In this document: piece after piece, positions 1 through 13,000 of the stretch
Numbering within the stretch: position 1 is the stretch's first letter
Layout: every line of letters begins with the position of its first letter
Source of the DNA: CAZKRL01 sp964555295
Lineage (GTDB): Bacteria; Bacteroidota; Bacteroidia; Flavobacteriales_D; Sanyastnellaceae
DNA: 33,763 nucleotides
Direction of reading: 5' to 3'
Assembly (NCBI GenBank): GCA_964555295.1
Contig: CAZKRL010000035.1
Span: forward strand, 1-33,763
Translations under genes and position numbers: made by a program
The notes under the pieces: model-generated
Databases searched by the model: none
What the model saw: only the letters and a program-made list of their open reading frames with translations
Told to the model about the DNA's origin: nothing

Positions 1-258
1 TACATCACTAAATACAATAAATTATATATTTGACTGTAGCTAATTAAGGGTAGGCTTCAAGTCAACATTAAGATATTGGGCAATTATATGCTTTTAATAT
101 AGAGACGACAGAGGGCTTATTTATATTGATTGGACTATTCTCATAACAGTTTATATTGAACTGATTTGTATATGTAGCCTTCTGCTGTATTTAAATATTA
201 TTTCATGATTCTTACGTCCTTTTGTATCGATCGAATTTGGTACAATGATATGACTTTA
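1..258. other. AT-rich stretch without a supported gene
   Basis: This AT-rich stretch lies downstream of the response regulator stop. I see no convincing ORF, RNA gene or clear terminator hairpin in it. Confidence 0.5.
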
Positions 259-906
259 TCAGGTGTTTATATTTCTCGAGGGCGCCCCATAAACAGCATT
301 TAACGCCTCAGTTCTGGAACTGACTTGAAGCTTACTATAAATATTTCTAACATGCTTTCTAACCGTTTCCACAGAGAGGAAAAGTTGTGACGAAATTTCT
401 TTATAACGTAATCCTTTGGATAGAAAAGTGAGGATTTCTTTCTCACGTTCAGTAAGCAAATTAATCGCGTTAGGGCTGCTATTTTTATTGCTGAATTTTT
501 CGACCACTTTTCTTGCAATTTGTGGTGACATCGGTGAACCGCCCTGGTGGATTTCTTCAATTGCCGCAAGAATTTTTTCAGGTGGTGAGCTCTTTATGAG
601 ATATCCCGTAGCCCCGGCGCACAAAGCTTCAAACAATTTATCTGAATCTTCGTAAATACTGAAAATCATGAACTGAATTTCGGGATGCTGCGGTTTGATT
701 TTGGCTACACACTCTATGCCATTAAGACCAGGTAATTGTATATCCATCAATACAACATCCGGTTGTTTCGTTTGCAATGAGGATATAAACTGTTCGCCCG
801 AGGAATATTTAGAAATACTTTCTTTGCCTAAGTGCTCGCTCAGAATATAGAATAATGACCCGGAGATTTCAGGATCGTCTTCAACGATGGCAATGGCGAT
901 TTTCAC
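259..906 (-). CDS. LuxR/NarL-family DNA-binding response regulator
   Basis: A 215-residue two-domain response regulator. The N-terminal receiver domain (about 1-125) has the acidic pocket E9-D10-D11, the phospho-acceptor D55 in LMDIQLPG, S83 at the switch position and K105 in GYLIK. The C-terminal GerE/LuxR helix-turn-helix (about 148-208) has the typical TEREKEIL and ETVRKHVRNIYSKL signatures. Length and motifs are normal for the NarL class. It is transcribed divergently from the propeller histidine kinase, with 89 bp between the starts, so the kinase is its probable partner. The HisKA_3-type kinase next door fits, since that class normally pairs with NarL-type regulators. Its targets are not shown directly, but the neighbouring giant surface protein gene is the obvious candidate. 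Confidence 0.93.
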   Translation of the reverse strand: MKIAIAIVEDDPEISGSLFYILSEHLGKESISKYSSGEQFISSLQTKQPDVVLMDIQLPGLNGIECVAKIKPQHPEIQFMIFSIYEDSDKLFEALCAGATGYLIKSSPPEKILAAIEEIHQGGSPMSPQIARKVVEKFSNKNSSPNAINLLTEREKEILTFLSKGLRYKEISSQLFLSVETVRKHVRNIYSKLQVSSRTEALNAVYGAPSRNINT

Positions 907-942
907 TAGGTAAAAATACAGTTCTTGTCTCGCCTCAGTGTA

Positions 943-954
943 ACACTTTCGTGT
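943..954. promoter_or_regulatory. Palindrome ACAC-TTTC-GTGT in the divergent regulator/kinase gap
   Basis: A perfect 4+4 palindrome (ACACTTTCGTGT) lies in the 89-bp gap between the divergent response regulator and kinase genes. A similar ACAC-N4-GGGT sequence sits just after the kinase stop (3989-4000). It could be an autoregulatory operator for the NarL-type regulator. This rests only on position and symmetry. Confidence 0.3.
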
Positions 955-995
955 GAAATATATTCATGCTAAATCACTTAATTTTATGCGATTAA

Positions 996-3986
996 ATGAA
1001 AGTTAACGTCATTTTCTGGTGGATTGTATTTGTATTGCCAGCAGCGTATATCGCGCAAATGCCGAGGCTGCAAAATTTCTCGGTGAATCAAGGGCTTGCT
1101 CAGAGTACAGTAAATGATTTTATTTTCGATAAGGAAGGGGTATTATGGATAACTACTGGCGATGGTTTGGATCGCTATGACAGTAAGAATATCGTTCATT
1201 ATGCACACTCTGACTTCCAATCTAAAGGTCTGTCAAGTAACTCAGTAAGGGATCTCGTTGCTGACACCTTGCATCAACGGTTATGGATTGGATCTGATAA
1301 TGGTTTGTTTTATTACGATTATGCGCTTGGTCAATTTATTTATCCTTTTTCGGTTGATGCCGTTTTTACTTCGAAATACACTGCGCCATTGGGTATATGC
1401 CGTAATGAGTTAATCATTTGGGTTGGTGGAGTGGGGCTTTTTCGTGCGCACCTTGAAAATTTTTCTGTTTCTGTCTTATACGAAGATGCAAATATTTCAA
1501 CGGTGGATATGGACGGTAATGGCGAATGGATTTATTTACATTCAGATAGCAGGGAATTCCTTCGAATACATCCTATAGACAGAGTTATTCAAAACATTCA
1601 AGCTCCCGAATCCATTGCTTCAGAAAAAATTCATTCTTTGGATATTAGTGGTAATGTCCCTGTCGCTAATACTTCAGCAGGTCGTTATAGCTTGAATTTC
1701 GAAGCGGGTATTACTGAATTGCTGGGTGATCCCCGAAATGTAAATGCATCGTTTAATGATACAAAAGGCCGTTTGTATATCGCATGTCATGGTGAAGGAG
1801 TTTTTATGTATGACAGCCGGGGTTCGCTTATGATGAAATGCACCGCTGACTACGAACATTTAGGTGGTTCGTTTAATCTCAGGATGGGAAGAAGTTTTCG
1901 AGAAGATCGAAATGGAACTATATGGATGTCGACAGATGGCCAAGGTTTGGTGCTCATCAATCATTCCTCTGAGCGGTTTTATCGTTTTACAATTAAGAAG
2001 AAGGATATTGAAATTCCTTTCAGGGGTTTTATTCGGGCAATAGACTCAAGGGATGATGTAATCCGGATTGGCACCTACAGCGAGGGTGGGGTAGTGGTGA
2101 GTTCCGGCAACTTCATCAGGAGCATACAGCCTGAAAGTAAAACTTCCGCGGAAAATACAATTACATGTTTTTATGATGATGGCATAAACGATTTCATGGG
2201 CACTGCTTCGGGCCTATACAAGCTGAAGGCGGGTGGTGAGCTCAATGGCTTAATGTATGAGTCGAAAGGTGTGTATTTCAGACAAATTTTGAATACCCAA
2301 CGCTTTGGATTAATAGCGGCAACGAAAGCGGGAATTTATGAAATCAATACCCAGAGTTCAACCATTTTACAGCGCCTAGATCTTCTGCGTTATCACAATA
2401 TTGGAAGGTTGCATGAAGATTCTATAGGTAATCTCTGGATCGGGGCGAACGGTGAAGGGTTATTTATACTCAATAATACAGGGTTAAATAATATAGATTT
2501 TAAAGGAAATTATTTTAATAATATTCCCCCGAATATAGTATTCAATGCTTTCCATGAAACGAATGATTTTATTTGGTGTGCTACTAATTATGGACTCATT
2601 AAATTCGAAAAGAATGGGAAAATTTCGGAAGTAATTTCCATGGTCAACGGCCTCGCTAATTCATGTATTTATGGTCTGTTGGAAGATGGCAGATACAACT
2701 TATGGCTCAGCACGAATAGAGGCATATCGGCATTTAATATGGTGTCTAGAAGAGTTCGAAATTTCTCTAATAACGACGGTATAGCCAATATGGAATTTAA
2801 CAATGGCGCATATGCAAAGGACGCTCGTGGCAATTTCTATTTTGGAGGAATTGAAGGTGTAACTTATTTCAGGCCGGATGATTTTTTTAATCAAATGGGA
2901 CGCCGACAACTATATCTGTCGTCCTTCGAGATTTCAGGCGTGGAGGTTACTAATCTCGACTCTTTGAAACGCTTGAAACAGCCGTTTATTCTGGATAGGA
3001 ATCACGGCAATGTGGGTTTTGAAATCGTGGTGATAGATTTCGAGAGCTCTGAACCTCATCCTATACAATATCGCTTGATGGGCGCTGACGACAATTTTCT
3101 ACTCGCCAGTAAAGACGATATTATCCGTTATACCGATTTGCCTCCTGGGAACTATCAGTTAGTGGCTCGTACATTGAATCTAGACAATAGCTGGTCGGAA
3201 TCCGTTATACTATTTTCCTTTATTGTTGATACACCTTTCTGGCAGCAGAAGGGTTTCATTGCCCTTTTTCTATTAATCATATTCAGCCTTATCTATGGTC
3301 TGCTATTTTTCATTGTGAATCGTCGCAATCGCTTAGCAATGTTAGAAATTAAACGACGGGATGAAATTGAGCGTGTTAGAATTCGTATTGCAAGTGATAT
3401 TCACGATGAGGTGGGAGCGGGACTTACCCGTATCAGCTTGCTGAGTGAGGCGGCAAGGATTGATGAGAATCGTGGAAAGAATGTTCAGGAGGCGCTTGTT
3501 AAACTGGCCGATACTGCGCGTGATATTAGCAGTGGTCTGCATGAGATTATTTGGTCGGTCAATCCAGATTTTGATACGGTAGAGTCGCTCGTTGAACATG
3601 CTCGTCAATTTGTCTTCACTTTTTTAGAGGATAGCCCGCTTGAAATCGATTTCCAGATTCAGATTTTACACCCTCATCAAATGCTTTCACCTGACCAGAG
3701 AAGGAACTTGTTTTTAATTGTGAAGGAAGCCGTTAATAATGCTGTCAGACATTCTTATGCAACAAAAATTATAGTTGTTTTTCTTCTTGAGAGAGATTTA
3801 CGTTTTACAATAGAAATCATTGATGACGGCGTTGGAATTGTGAATTCGAAAAATGCCAACGATATTTCAAATACTGGAAATGGAATGCGAAACATGTCTG
3901 CAAGATCAGAAGCAATTCAATTTTCTTTTGAGGTTAAGGGAATGGCAAGGGGCACGAAAATTTCTGTAATGGGTTTTCTTAGATAA
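996..3986 (+). CDS. Two-component-regulator propeller sensor histidine kinase
   Basis: A 996-residue membrane sensor kinase. An N-terminal signal/anchor (WWIVFVLPAAYIAQ) is followed by a large periplasmic beta-propeller of reg_prop repeats (about 25-660; motifs such as GVLWITTGDGLDRYD and GNLWIGANGEGLF). Next come a Y_Y_Y-type domain (about 690-753; YRLMGADDNFL, YTDLPPGNYQLVART) and a transmembrane helix (about 754-775). The cytoplasmic part has a HisKA_3 dimerisation domain with H803 in SDIHDEVGAGL and a C-terminal HATPase_c with N box EAVNNAVRHS and G1 box IIDDGVGI. No receiver or AraC domain is fused, unlike true hybrid systems, so it needs a separate regulator, presumably the divergent NarL-type gene. 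Such sensors often detect glycans or cell-surface cues, but the ligand here is unknown. The start at 996 is supported by the signal peptide. Confidence 0.93.
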   Translation: MKVNVIFWWIVFVLPAAYIAQMPRLQNFSVNQGLAQSTVNDFIFDKEGVLWITTGDGLDRYDSKNIVHYAHSDFQSKGLSSNSVRDLVADTLHQRLWIGSDNGLFYYDYALGQFIYPFSVDAVFTSKYTAPLGICRNELIIWVGGVGLFRAHLENFSVSVLYEDANISTVDMDGNGEWIYLHSDSREFLRIHPIDRVIQNIQAPESIASEKIHSLDISGNVPVANTSAGRYSLNFEAGITELLGDPRNVNASFNDTKGRLYIACHGEGVFMYDSRGSLMMKCTADYEHLGGSFNLRMGRSFREDRNGTIWMSTDGQGLVLINHSSERFYRFTIKKKDIEIPFRGFIRAIDSRDDVIRIGTYSEGGVVVSSGNFIRSIQPESKTSAENTITCFYDDGINDFMGTASGLYKLKAGGELNGLMYESKGVYFRQILNTQRFGLIAATKAGIYEINTQSSTILQRLDLLRYHNIGRLHEDSIGNLWIGANGEGLFILNNTGLNNIDFKGNYFNNIPPNIVFNAFHETNDFIWCATNYGLIKFEKNGKISEVISMVNGLANSCIYGLLEDGRYNLWLSTNRGISAFNMVSRRVRNFSNNDGIANMEFNNGAYAKDARGNFYFGGIEGVTYFRPDDFFNQMGRRQLYLSSFEISGVEVTNLDSLKRLKQPFILDRNHGNVGFEIVVIDFESSEPHPIQYRLMGADDNFLLASKDDIIRYTDLPPGNYQLVARTLNLDNSWSESVILFSFIVDTPFWQQKGFIALFLLIIFSLIYGLLFFIVNRRNRLAMLEIKRRDEIERVRIRIASDIHDEVGAGLTRISLLSEAARIDENRGKNVQEALVKLADTARDISSGLHEIIWSVNPDFDTVESLVEHARQFVFTFLEDSPLEIDFQIQILHPHQMLSPDQRRNLFLIVKEAVNNAVRHSYATKIIVVFLLERDLRFTIEIIDDGVGIVNSKNANDISNTGNGMRNMSARSEAIQFSFEVKGMARGTKISVMGFLR

Positions 3987-3988
3987 TA

Positions 3989-4000
3989 ACACGAAAGGGT
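3989..4000. promoter_or_regulatory. ACAC-GAAA-GGGT imperfect palindrome after the kinase gene
   Basis: This sequence starts three bases after the kinase stop and shares the nonamer ACACGAAAG (reverse complement CTTTCGTGT) with the palindrome at 943-954. It may be a second copy of the same regulator site, placed upstream of the giant surface protein gene. Confidence 0.25.
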
Positions 4001-4039
4001 TAGTTTTTATAACTCATTTTTTAGTTTATTTACGGCGGT

Positions 4040-4054
4040 ACTTCATAGTGAAGT
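4040..4054. promoter_or_regulatory. Perfect 6-bp inverted repeat ACTTCA-TAG-TGAAGT upstream of the giant gene
   Basis: A 15-nt perfect inverted repeat (ACTTCATAGTGAAGT) is centred about 35 nt upstream of the ATG at 4082. It could be an operator or a short 5'-leader hairpin controlling the surface protein gene. No terminator T-run follows, so a terminator role for the kinase gene is less likely. Confidence 0.35.
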
Positions 4055-4081
4055 GTCTTACCTAAAAACCGAAGCTTACTC

Positions 4082-7000
4082 ATGAAAAATTCTGTATTCG
4101 TATTGTTTATTAGCGTTTTTTTTGCGCATTGGGCGAATTCTCAGACGAATTGTAGTGATTCGTACGCTTGTAATTACAACCCCTCATCCATAGATAATAC
4201 CACCGATTGCCTATATCCTGGTTGTACGGATATCAATGCGGTGAATTTTGATGAATTGGCAGGTTGTGACGATGGTTCATGCGATTTTATTTTATACGGC
4301 TGTATTGACTTTTACGCATGCAACTTCAACGCAAACGCGAACATCAACGATGGTAGTTGCATTTATCCGGGTTGCACAAACGCTGCCGCGATAAACTTCG
4401 AACCAGCCGCGGGTTGTGATGACGGATCATGCGATTTTCGAGTGTATGGCTGTATAGATTTTTACGCTTGCAACTTCAATGCCATTGCCAATACCAACGA
4501 TAGTAGCTGTACGTATCCCGGTTGCATTGATGCTAGTGCTGTTAACTTCGATCTCACAGCTCAATGTGATGATGGCTCTTGTTTTTATTATTTCTATGGC
4601 TGTATTGATTCCTATGCTTGCAATTTCGATTCATCGGCAAATCTGAATGATGGCAGTTGCATTTATCCGGGCTGTACAGAGCTCGATGCCGTCAATTACG
4701 ATTCAACAGCAGGTTGCGATGATGCGTCTTGCTTTTATTATACCTACGGTTGTAATGACTTTTACGCCTGTAATTTCAATTCATACGCCAACTTGAATGA
4801 TGGCTCATGTGTCTACCCCGGATGCACGGTTCCTGCGGCTGTAAACTATAATGTCAGTGCAGGCTGCAACGATGGATCATGCTTTTATTATGTTTATGGA
4901 TGCATTGATTTTTACGCATGCAATTTTGAGTCAGAAGCTAATATCAACGACGGTTCATGCACTTATCCTGGCTGCACGAATTTTCAGGCAGTGAATTATG
5001 ATTCAGATGCCGCTTGTGATGATGGCAGTTGTGTTTTCGAGGGAGTTTCCAATGATTGTTATACGTCATATGTTTTTGGCTGTACCGACGGATCTGCTTG
5101 TAATTATTGGTCTGCCGCAAATTTCAATGATGGTAGTTGCACTTATCCGGGATGTACTGATCCTGATGCTCATAATTTCAATTCCTATGCCGGCTGTGAC
5201 AATGGTATTTGCGTCTATTTTCAATATGGCTGCACGGATGGTTATGCTTGTAACTACACAGCTGCTGCGAATTTTAACGATGGTACCTGCAGCTATCCGG
5301 GTTGCACCGATCCGGAGGCGCAGAATTATAATTCATATGCGGGATGTGATAATGGTTCTTGTAATTATTTCGTTTACGGTTGTATCGATGGGTATGCTTG
5401 CAATTACAATAGTCAGGCGAATTTTAACGATGGTACATGTACATACCCGGGCTGTACCGATATAAATGCCCAGAATTATAATAGTTATGCAGGTTGCGAC
5501 AATGGATCATGCAATTATTTCGTCTATGGCTGCACCGATGGATATGCCTGCAATTATAGTATCCAGGCGAATTTTAATGATGGTACTTGCAACTATCCAG
5601 GCTGTACAGATATAAATGCTCAGAACTATAATTCATACGCAGGATGCGACAATGGTTCCTGCAATTATTTCGTATATGGTTGTACCGATGGATACGCTTG
5701 TAATTACATTATTCAGGCGAATTTTAATAATGGTACCTGCACCTACCCTGGTTGCACCGATGTAAGCGCACAGAACTATAATAGCTATGCCGGTTGTGAT
5801 AATGGAAGTTGTAATTATTTCGTTTATGGCTGCACCGATGGATACGCTTGTAATTATAATAATCAGGCCAATTTTAATGACGGATCATGCACATATACGG
5901 GCTGCACCGACCCAGGGGCAGATAACTACAATAGTTATGCAGGATGTGAAAATGGATCATGTTTCTATTATTCATATGGTTGTACTGATGGTTACGCATG
6001 TAATTATAATAATCAGGCCAATTTTAATGATGGGTCTTGTACATATCCAGGTTGCACCGATGTTGCTGCACAGAACTATAATGCTTTGGCAGGTTGTTCC
6101 AATAGTTCATGTATTTATTCGGGCTGTGGCGGAAATTGTGGTTATGTCTATGGGTGCACAGATTATTATACACCCGCTTGTAATTATAATGCGTTGGCAA
6201 CTTTTAATGATGGTTCATGTGTTTATCCAGGATGTAACGACCCGGAGGCTATCAACTTTTCGGCATATGCAGGATGTGATAATGGTACTTGCACCTATCG
6301 CATTTTTGGATGCACGGATTATTATACGCCTGCGTGCAATTATAACCAATATGCTAACTTCAACGATGGATCCTGCGTCTATCCGGGTTGTACCGATTCT
6401 TCGGCGCTGAATTATAATCCACTCGCTGGTTGTGACAATGGTATATGTAATTATTTTGTTTATGGTTGTACTGACTACTACACCCCGGCTTGTAACTATA
6501 ATCAATTTGCTAATTTCAATGATGGTTCTTGTGTCTATCCTGGTTGTACCGACTCTTCCGCTTTGAACTATAATCCTATTGCTGGATGCGACAATGGTAT
6601 TTGCAATTATTTTATTTACGGATGCACTGACTATTACACGCCAGCATGTAATTATAATCCATTCGCTAATTTTAATGACGGGTCTTGCGTTTATCCCGGA
6701 TGCACTGATCCTGACGCATATAATTATAATCCAATCGCTGAATGTGACAATGGTATCTGTGCCTATTTTGTTTATGGTTGCACGGATTATTATTCGCCTT
6801 CATGTAATTATGATCAATATTCAAACTTCAATGATGGATCTTGTATTTATCCGGGTTGCAATGATCCTGAAGCGTATAACTACAATCCATTTGCAGGGTG
6901 TGATAATGGCATTTGCTCTTACTTCGTTTATGGCTGTACAGATTATTATACCCCTGCCTGTAATTATAATGCTAACGCAAATTTTAATGATGGTTCTTGT

Positions 7001-10000
7001 ATTTACCCCGGATGCGTTGATTCTTCAGCCCTGAATTATAACCCATTGGCCGGTTGTGATAATGGAACTTGTTTTTATTTTATTTACGGATGTACTGATT
7101 CTTATACTCCTGCTTGTAATTATAATCCACAGGCGAATTTCAATGATGGTTCCTGCACCTATCCCGGTTGTCAGGATTTGTCTGCTACTAATTATAACTT
7201 TTATGCAGGATGTCCGAATAACTCCGCTTGTTTATACAACTCAGATTTGGGTTGCACCATTGCGGGAGCTTGTAACTACAGTCCGTGTGCTATTACCAAT
7301 GATGGTTCTTGCACCTATCCCGGGTGTACTTCGCCGTTGGCCAGCAATTATAATCCTCTTGCAGCATGTGATGACGGTTCATGTACTATACTCGGATGTA
7401 CAGATGCTACTGCATGTAATTATAATCCTTCTGCTACCATCGAAAACGGTTCATGTTCTTTTCCAGGTTGCACGATTTCTGCTGCTTGTAATTACAATCC
7501 CGACGCGGGATGTAATAATGGCTCTTGTCTTTTCGAGGCTTGTTCGGATCCGCTCGCTTGCAACTATCAACCAGGTGAGTCTTGTAGCGGCGGAGTATGC
7601 GTCTATCCCGGCTGCACCAGTTTGAATGCATGCAACTATAATCCTGCCGCAGGATGCTCCGATGAATCTTGTGTGTTTCCTCAGTGCGGTGATGTAAACG
7701 CATGCAATTATGTGCTGAATGCTCTGTGTTATAATAATGGGTATTGTGATTATCCGGCGCTCTATTATAATTGTAATGGTGCGTGTTTGAATGATACCGA
7801 CGGCGATGGTATCTGCGATCCATTTGAAATTGTTGGGTGCACGGATGTGACCGCTTGTAATTATAATTCTCAGGCAAGTGTTTCAGATAATTCATGCGTC
7901 TATCCCGGCTGCACCAGTTTGAATGCATGCAACTATAATCCTGCCGCAGGATGCTCCGATGAATCTTGTGTGTTTCCTCAGTGCGGCGATGTAAACGCAT
8001 GCAATTATGTGCTGAATGCTCTGTGTTATAATAATGGTTATTGTGCTTATCCGACGCTCTATTATAGTTGTAATGGGGCGTGTTTGAATGATACCGACGG
8101 CGATGGTATTTGCGATCCATTTGAAATTGTTGGTTGCACGGATGTGACCGCTTGTAATTATAACTCAGCGGCTGAATTCAGCAATGGAAGTTGCACTTAT
8201 CCGGGATGCACAACGCCTGGCGCGTGCAATTATAATCCGGCTGCTGGGTGCAGTAATGATACGTGTTTGTATCTTGATCCTTGTGGTGTGTGCGGTGGTC
8301 TTTGCAATGTAACCACTGTTCCTGATGGTAATGTTAGTATTTGCGAGGGTGGGGAAATTATCATTCAAGCTTATCCTTCTGCTGCTGTATACAATTACGT
8401 TTGGTACAATAATGGTGTTCTAATACAGGAGGGAAATAGCTCTTACCTTGCGGTAGGTGATGCTGGTAATTATTATGTTGTAGTTTCTTTCAACGGAGAA
8501 TCACAAGCGTCTGATATGATCAGCGTCTCCTCAGGTGTTGTTGCTTCAATCAGTGTAAATTCTGAGACCGCTCTTCCTGCTTGTGTCAACTCTGAAGTAA
8601 TTCTTACAGCAACCACTTCCGGCGGCACGGTGCTGTGGTCAAACGGCGCTGTGGGAAATTCTATTGCAGTGAATTCTCCAGGAAACTATTATGCTACTCT
8701 CACGAGTGATGCGGGTTGTCAGATCAACTCCAACAACATTGAGATTACATATACTTCTCCCGTCAATGACTTCTCTGCCTCCACGAATACACTCTTTCTC
8801 CCCGAAAATCAGGTCAGTTTCACCGTTGATGTCCCCAATCCACAAGGACTCTCATACGAGTGGATTTTTGGTAATCAGGAAACATCTCTTTTAGCGAATC
8901 CTACTACAAATTATGATCAGCCTGGTTTTTATGATGTGTCTTTAACGGTTACTGACCCCCTCGGTTGTTCAGCTACCATAAGCAGGTCAGATTATATTCA
9001 AGTGTGGAATGTATTCCCATCGGATGATGTTGCCTTGCCTGATGATTATGATATCAGTTCAAGCACTTGGACAAGCCCATATGCAGGTTGCGTCTCATTG
9101 GTAAACGGAAATACTGGAGGCAATGGTTATGGAATTTGTATTACATATAACGGAGGTCAAACATGGGTGCCCTCAGCTATTAATGACACCCGCCCCGTCT
9201 ATAATGTTCGTCAGGTCGGCAACGCCTCATGGCTATCCGGTGGTCAGGGTCTGCTTTGTGTTTCCTATAATGGCGGACAATCATGGCAACCGGTAGAGCT
9301 TGCAAACGATAGCTCTGATTTTAATTCATTACAGTTTTCTCCTGACGGTTCAACAGGTTGGCTTGCGGGAACGAACGGTTACATCTGTTTATATAATAAT
9401 GGAACATGGAACGATTACTCCGGTATTCCTTCGAATTATTCCTTCAATTCCATCTATGGTGGAAATGGTTGGGGTTATGCGGTCGGTAATTCAGGTAATG
9501 GCAACGGCGTAATTTGCAGATACACCAGTGGGAGCTGGGTGGCATCGGAAGGAATTTTCCCTGAGCTTAACAGTACTGCATTTTGGAATTCGCAGAGCGG
9601 TGTTGCTGTAGGTGCAAACAGTACAATATTGAGCACGAATGACGGCGGATTTACGTGGACCACCTTGAGTTCAGGAATTGCACCGTATTCGCTGAATAAC
9701 GTTTATGTCATTGATCCACAGCGATGGATTTGTGTTGGTGATAATGGTTTGGTTCTTACCACTGATGATGGCGGTCAGAATTTTGAAATATGGAATATTG
9801 GCGTTACCGTGGATCTCAGCGAAACCAATGCTTCAGATTGTAAGGTTTATATTACAGGAAAGGGCGGACGTGTTTTCACTTATGATACTCCTTTCGAGGT
9901 TCAGGCGCCGCTCATAGTGCAGCAGGGTGATTCACAAATTTGTGAAGGTGAAGTAGTAAACCTCTATGTAGCAAATCCAAAGCCGGATGAGGTATATATC

Positions 10001-13000
10001 TGGAGCAATGGACTTACAGGTAACGCAATCACGGTGGATACACCGGGTGATTACACGGTATATTCAACAGGTTATTGCGGAACCTCCAACCCATCTAATC
10101 CAAAGACAATTAGTCAATCTGACAATTGCCCGGACTCACTAACGTGTAATATAGTCGCGAGTCAAAATTCAGTATGTCTTCAAGGTGAGGTGCAACTGTC
10201 GTTGGAGAATATTCTTGCAGATACAACTGCAAATATTACCTGGAGCAATAGCAGTGGAGTGATTGAAAGCAACGCTGATAGTATCATTTTGTCACTGACA
10301 CAAACAACAACCTTCAATGTGCAGATTGAAGTCGGCTCAGAAACTTGTATCAGCTCTGTTACGATTGAAGTGCAAGGGTCAGGTTGTACAGCCCCGAATG
10401 CATGCAATTACGATGTCAATGCCTGTGTCAATGACGGCTCTTGTGTTTATCCAGGGTGCAATAATCAACAGGCGTGCAATTATAATAGTCTGGCAGGATG
10501 TAATAATGGGTCGTGCATATTCCCTTCGAGTTATCTCAACTGTGATGGTCAATGTATCAATGATGCAGATAGCGATGGCATTTGTGATGAACTGGAGTTA
10601 GCGGGTTGCTCGGATTCACTTGCATGTAATTATGTGCAGGGCGATACTGACACAACTGATGATTTTTGTATTTATCCGGGTTGCACGAATCCTTATGCTT
10701 GTAATTATTCTCAGTCGGCGGGTTGTAATGATGGCTCATGCATACCCAGCGGTTGCATGAATCCTTCTGCTGATAACTACAACCCGTTAGCGGAATGCGA
10801 AACGTATTGTATTATTTCTGGGTGTACTGATCCGCTTGCCGACAATTATATTTCCTCTGCCAATATCGATAATGGATCATGTTATTATTCACCGTCTATT
10901 TTGGTTTATTTCGATAGTATTCCGGGCAACGGTTTTGATGAAGATTCTGAGCGCGGACTACCAAATAAGCCCGTTCGTGTAACAATCAATCCGGCTGGAG
11001 AAAATCGGGAGATCGTGGTGTACACAGATGGTGAAGGGTATATTAAATATCCTTTTTCTAATACTGATGAGTTAGAGTTAAAGTTGTTGTTGCAAGAAGA
11101 ATCCTGGGTCGGTGATACAGTTGTTTATACATACAACATGAATTCCGGAGAAGACCGACGATTGGCGATGACTACGGTCGACTCGATTGTGAATTTCAAA
11201 CCCCGAATTATCAATACCTTGGTGAGTGATATTGATTCCCTGAAAGGATATGGCGGAGGTATGTATGTTTACAATAACCGGGCTTATCCTGTAAAGGCTA
11301 GGTTGGTTCTGCGATATGATTCTCTTGAGTGGGATGAAAGTTTTACTGGTGATGCGGGCAATATTGAATCCATGGCTCCTGATTCCGTTGACACCGCAAA
11401 TCGCAGAGTCGTATGGCATAATGTAGAAGTTCCCGCCGGGGAAATGAAATTATTATCCTTCAAGATGACTGGTGATACCGTGGATGGCTATAACAACGCA
11501 ATTGGCACCTATAACTTCAATTACAGGATGGAAATGTTGGATGTTAACGATAATCCTCTATTCACGAAAGATTCAACGCTTCAGTTGAAAGTACGAGATG
11601 CTTATAGTCCAAATGACATTACAGCTGATCCGGTCGGTTATGAAGTGCCACATTATATCGCTGCGGGTGATGAAATAGTTTACACAATTCGCTTTGAAAA
11701 CACCTCGGGTTTTGAAGCGAAACGGGTCCTGATCAGTGACACAGTTGATACCTATTCGGTTGATTTCAATACGATACGGCCATTGGGTAATTCTCACCGT
11801 TCCATAACAAATGCGGTTGTAGAGAAGATATCAGATTCACAAGCTGTTATCAGTTTTGATTTCAAGGGAATCAATCTCTCATCTTCTGATACGGTCGATA
11901 CCTATTCCAAGATAGGTTATGCCATGTTTGCCGTCAAGACGTATGATACGTTATCTGCAGGTTCTGTAATTTATAACAAGGCGCAGATCATGTTTGAAGA
12001 CTCTTTGGGCAATCAATTCTATGAAGAGGAAACCGATAGCATTTATCATACCATTTATGATTGTTCTATGATGCAGCAGATTCGTCAAGACACTTCATAT
12101 TGCGAAGGCTATGACCTTATTTTGGAGACCGACACCACGTTTGCCTACGAATGGTCTTGGACTGATAATGGAGATACCCTATCTTTTTCGGACTCATTAC
12201 AATATAATGGTCTTCCAGGTGAGCACCTCATTCTATTGATGCGGGCTAATCCGATTTGCACGCGATATGATAGTCTGTTAATTGATATTTATCCGAATGG
12301 TTGCACAGACCCCAATGCTTGCAATTTTGATACACAGGCAATTTGTGACGATGGAAGTTGCGGCGCTATTATTGGTTCGGTTTGTAATGATGGGGATAGC
12401 ACTACGGTTGAGGACGTTATACAACAGGGTTGTATTTGTGAGGGCGAGATAGTTACTAATTCAGGCTGTATGGACTCACTTGCTTGTAATTACGATTCAT
12501 CTGCCACCGTTTCGGTGGGTTGCGAATACCCGATGTTGTATCTTTCTTGTAGTGGAGAATGCCTGAATGATTCGGATAGCGATGGCGTATGTGAGGAATA
12601 CGAATTGTTGGGTTGTTTGGATAGTCTTGCCTGCAATTACACTCCCGCTGACACGAACCTATCAGATAATCTGTGTATTTATCCTGGTTGTACGGATTAT
12701 GCAGCATGCAATTATGTAGATTCTGTAGCTTGCGATGATGGATCATGCACATATCCCGGATGCACCAATCCTAATGCTTGCAATTATGAAGTAATTGCAG
12801 GTTGCGATGATGGTAGCTGCTTAAATGCAGGTTGTATCAATACTCAGGCATGCAATTTTGATTCCAACGCTAGTTGTAATGATGGCAGTTGTATTCTGAT
12901 TGGTGATGAATGTAATGACGGTAACATTAATACGATCAATGATATAATTAATGAGAATTGTAATTGCGAGGGCACTTTGTTGTTGTTGGGATGTACCGAT

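Noticed and set aside
4270..7250. Regular 150-bp repeats resembling a CRISPR-like or satellite array
   Set aside because: The whole stretch is one open reading frame, and the periodicity follows protein modules (GCTD...NDGSC). There are no short identical repeats with unique spacers.
4998..8368. Several overlapping 60-230-codon ORFs inside the giant gene on both strands
   Set aside because: They have biased compositions (M/I/V- or H/N/R-rich) typical of alternative frames through a Cys-rich repeat array, and no family resemblance.
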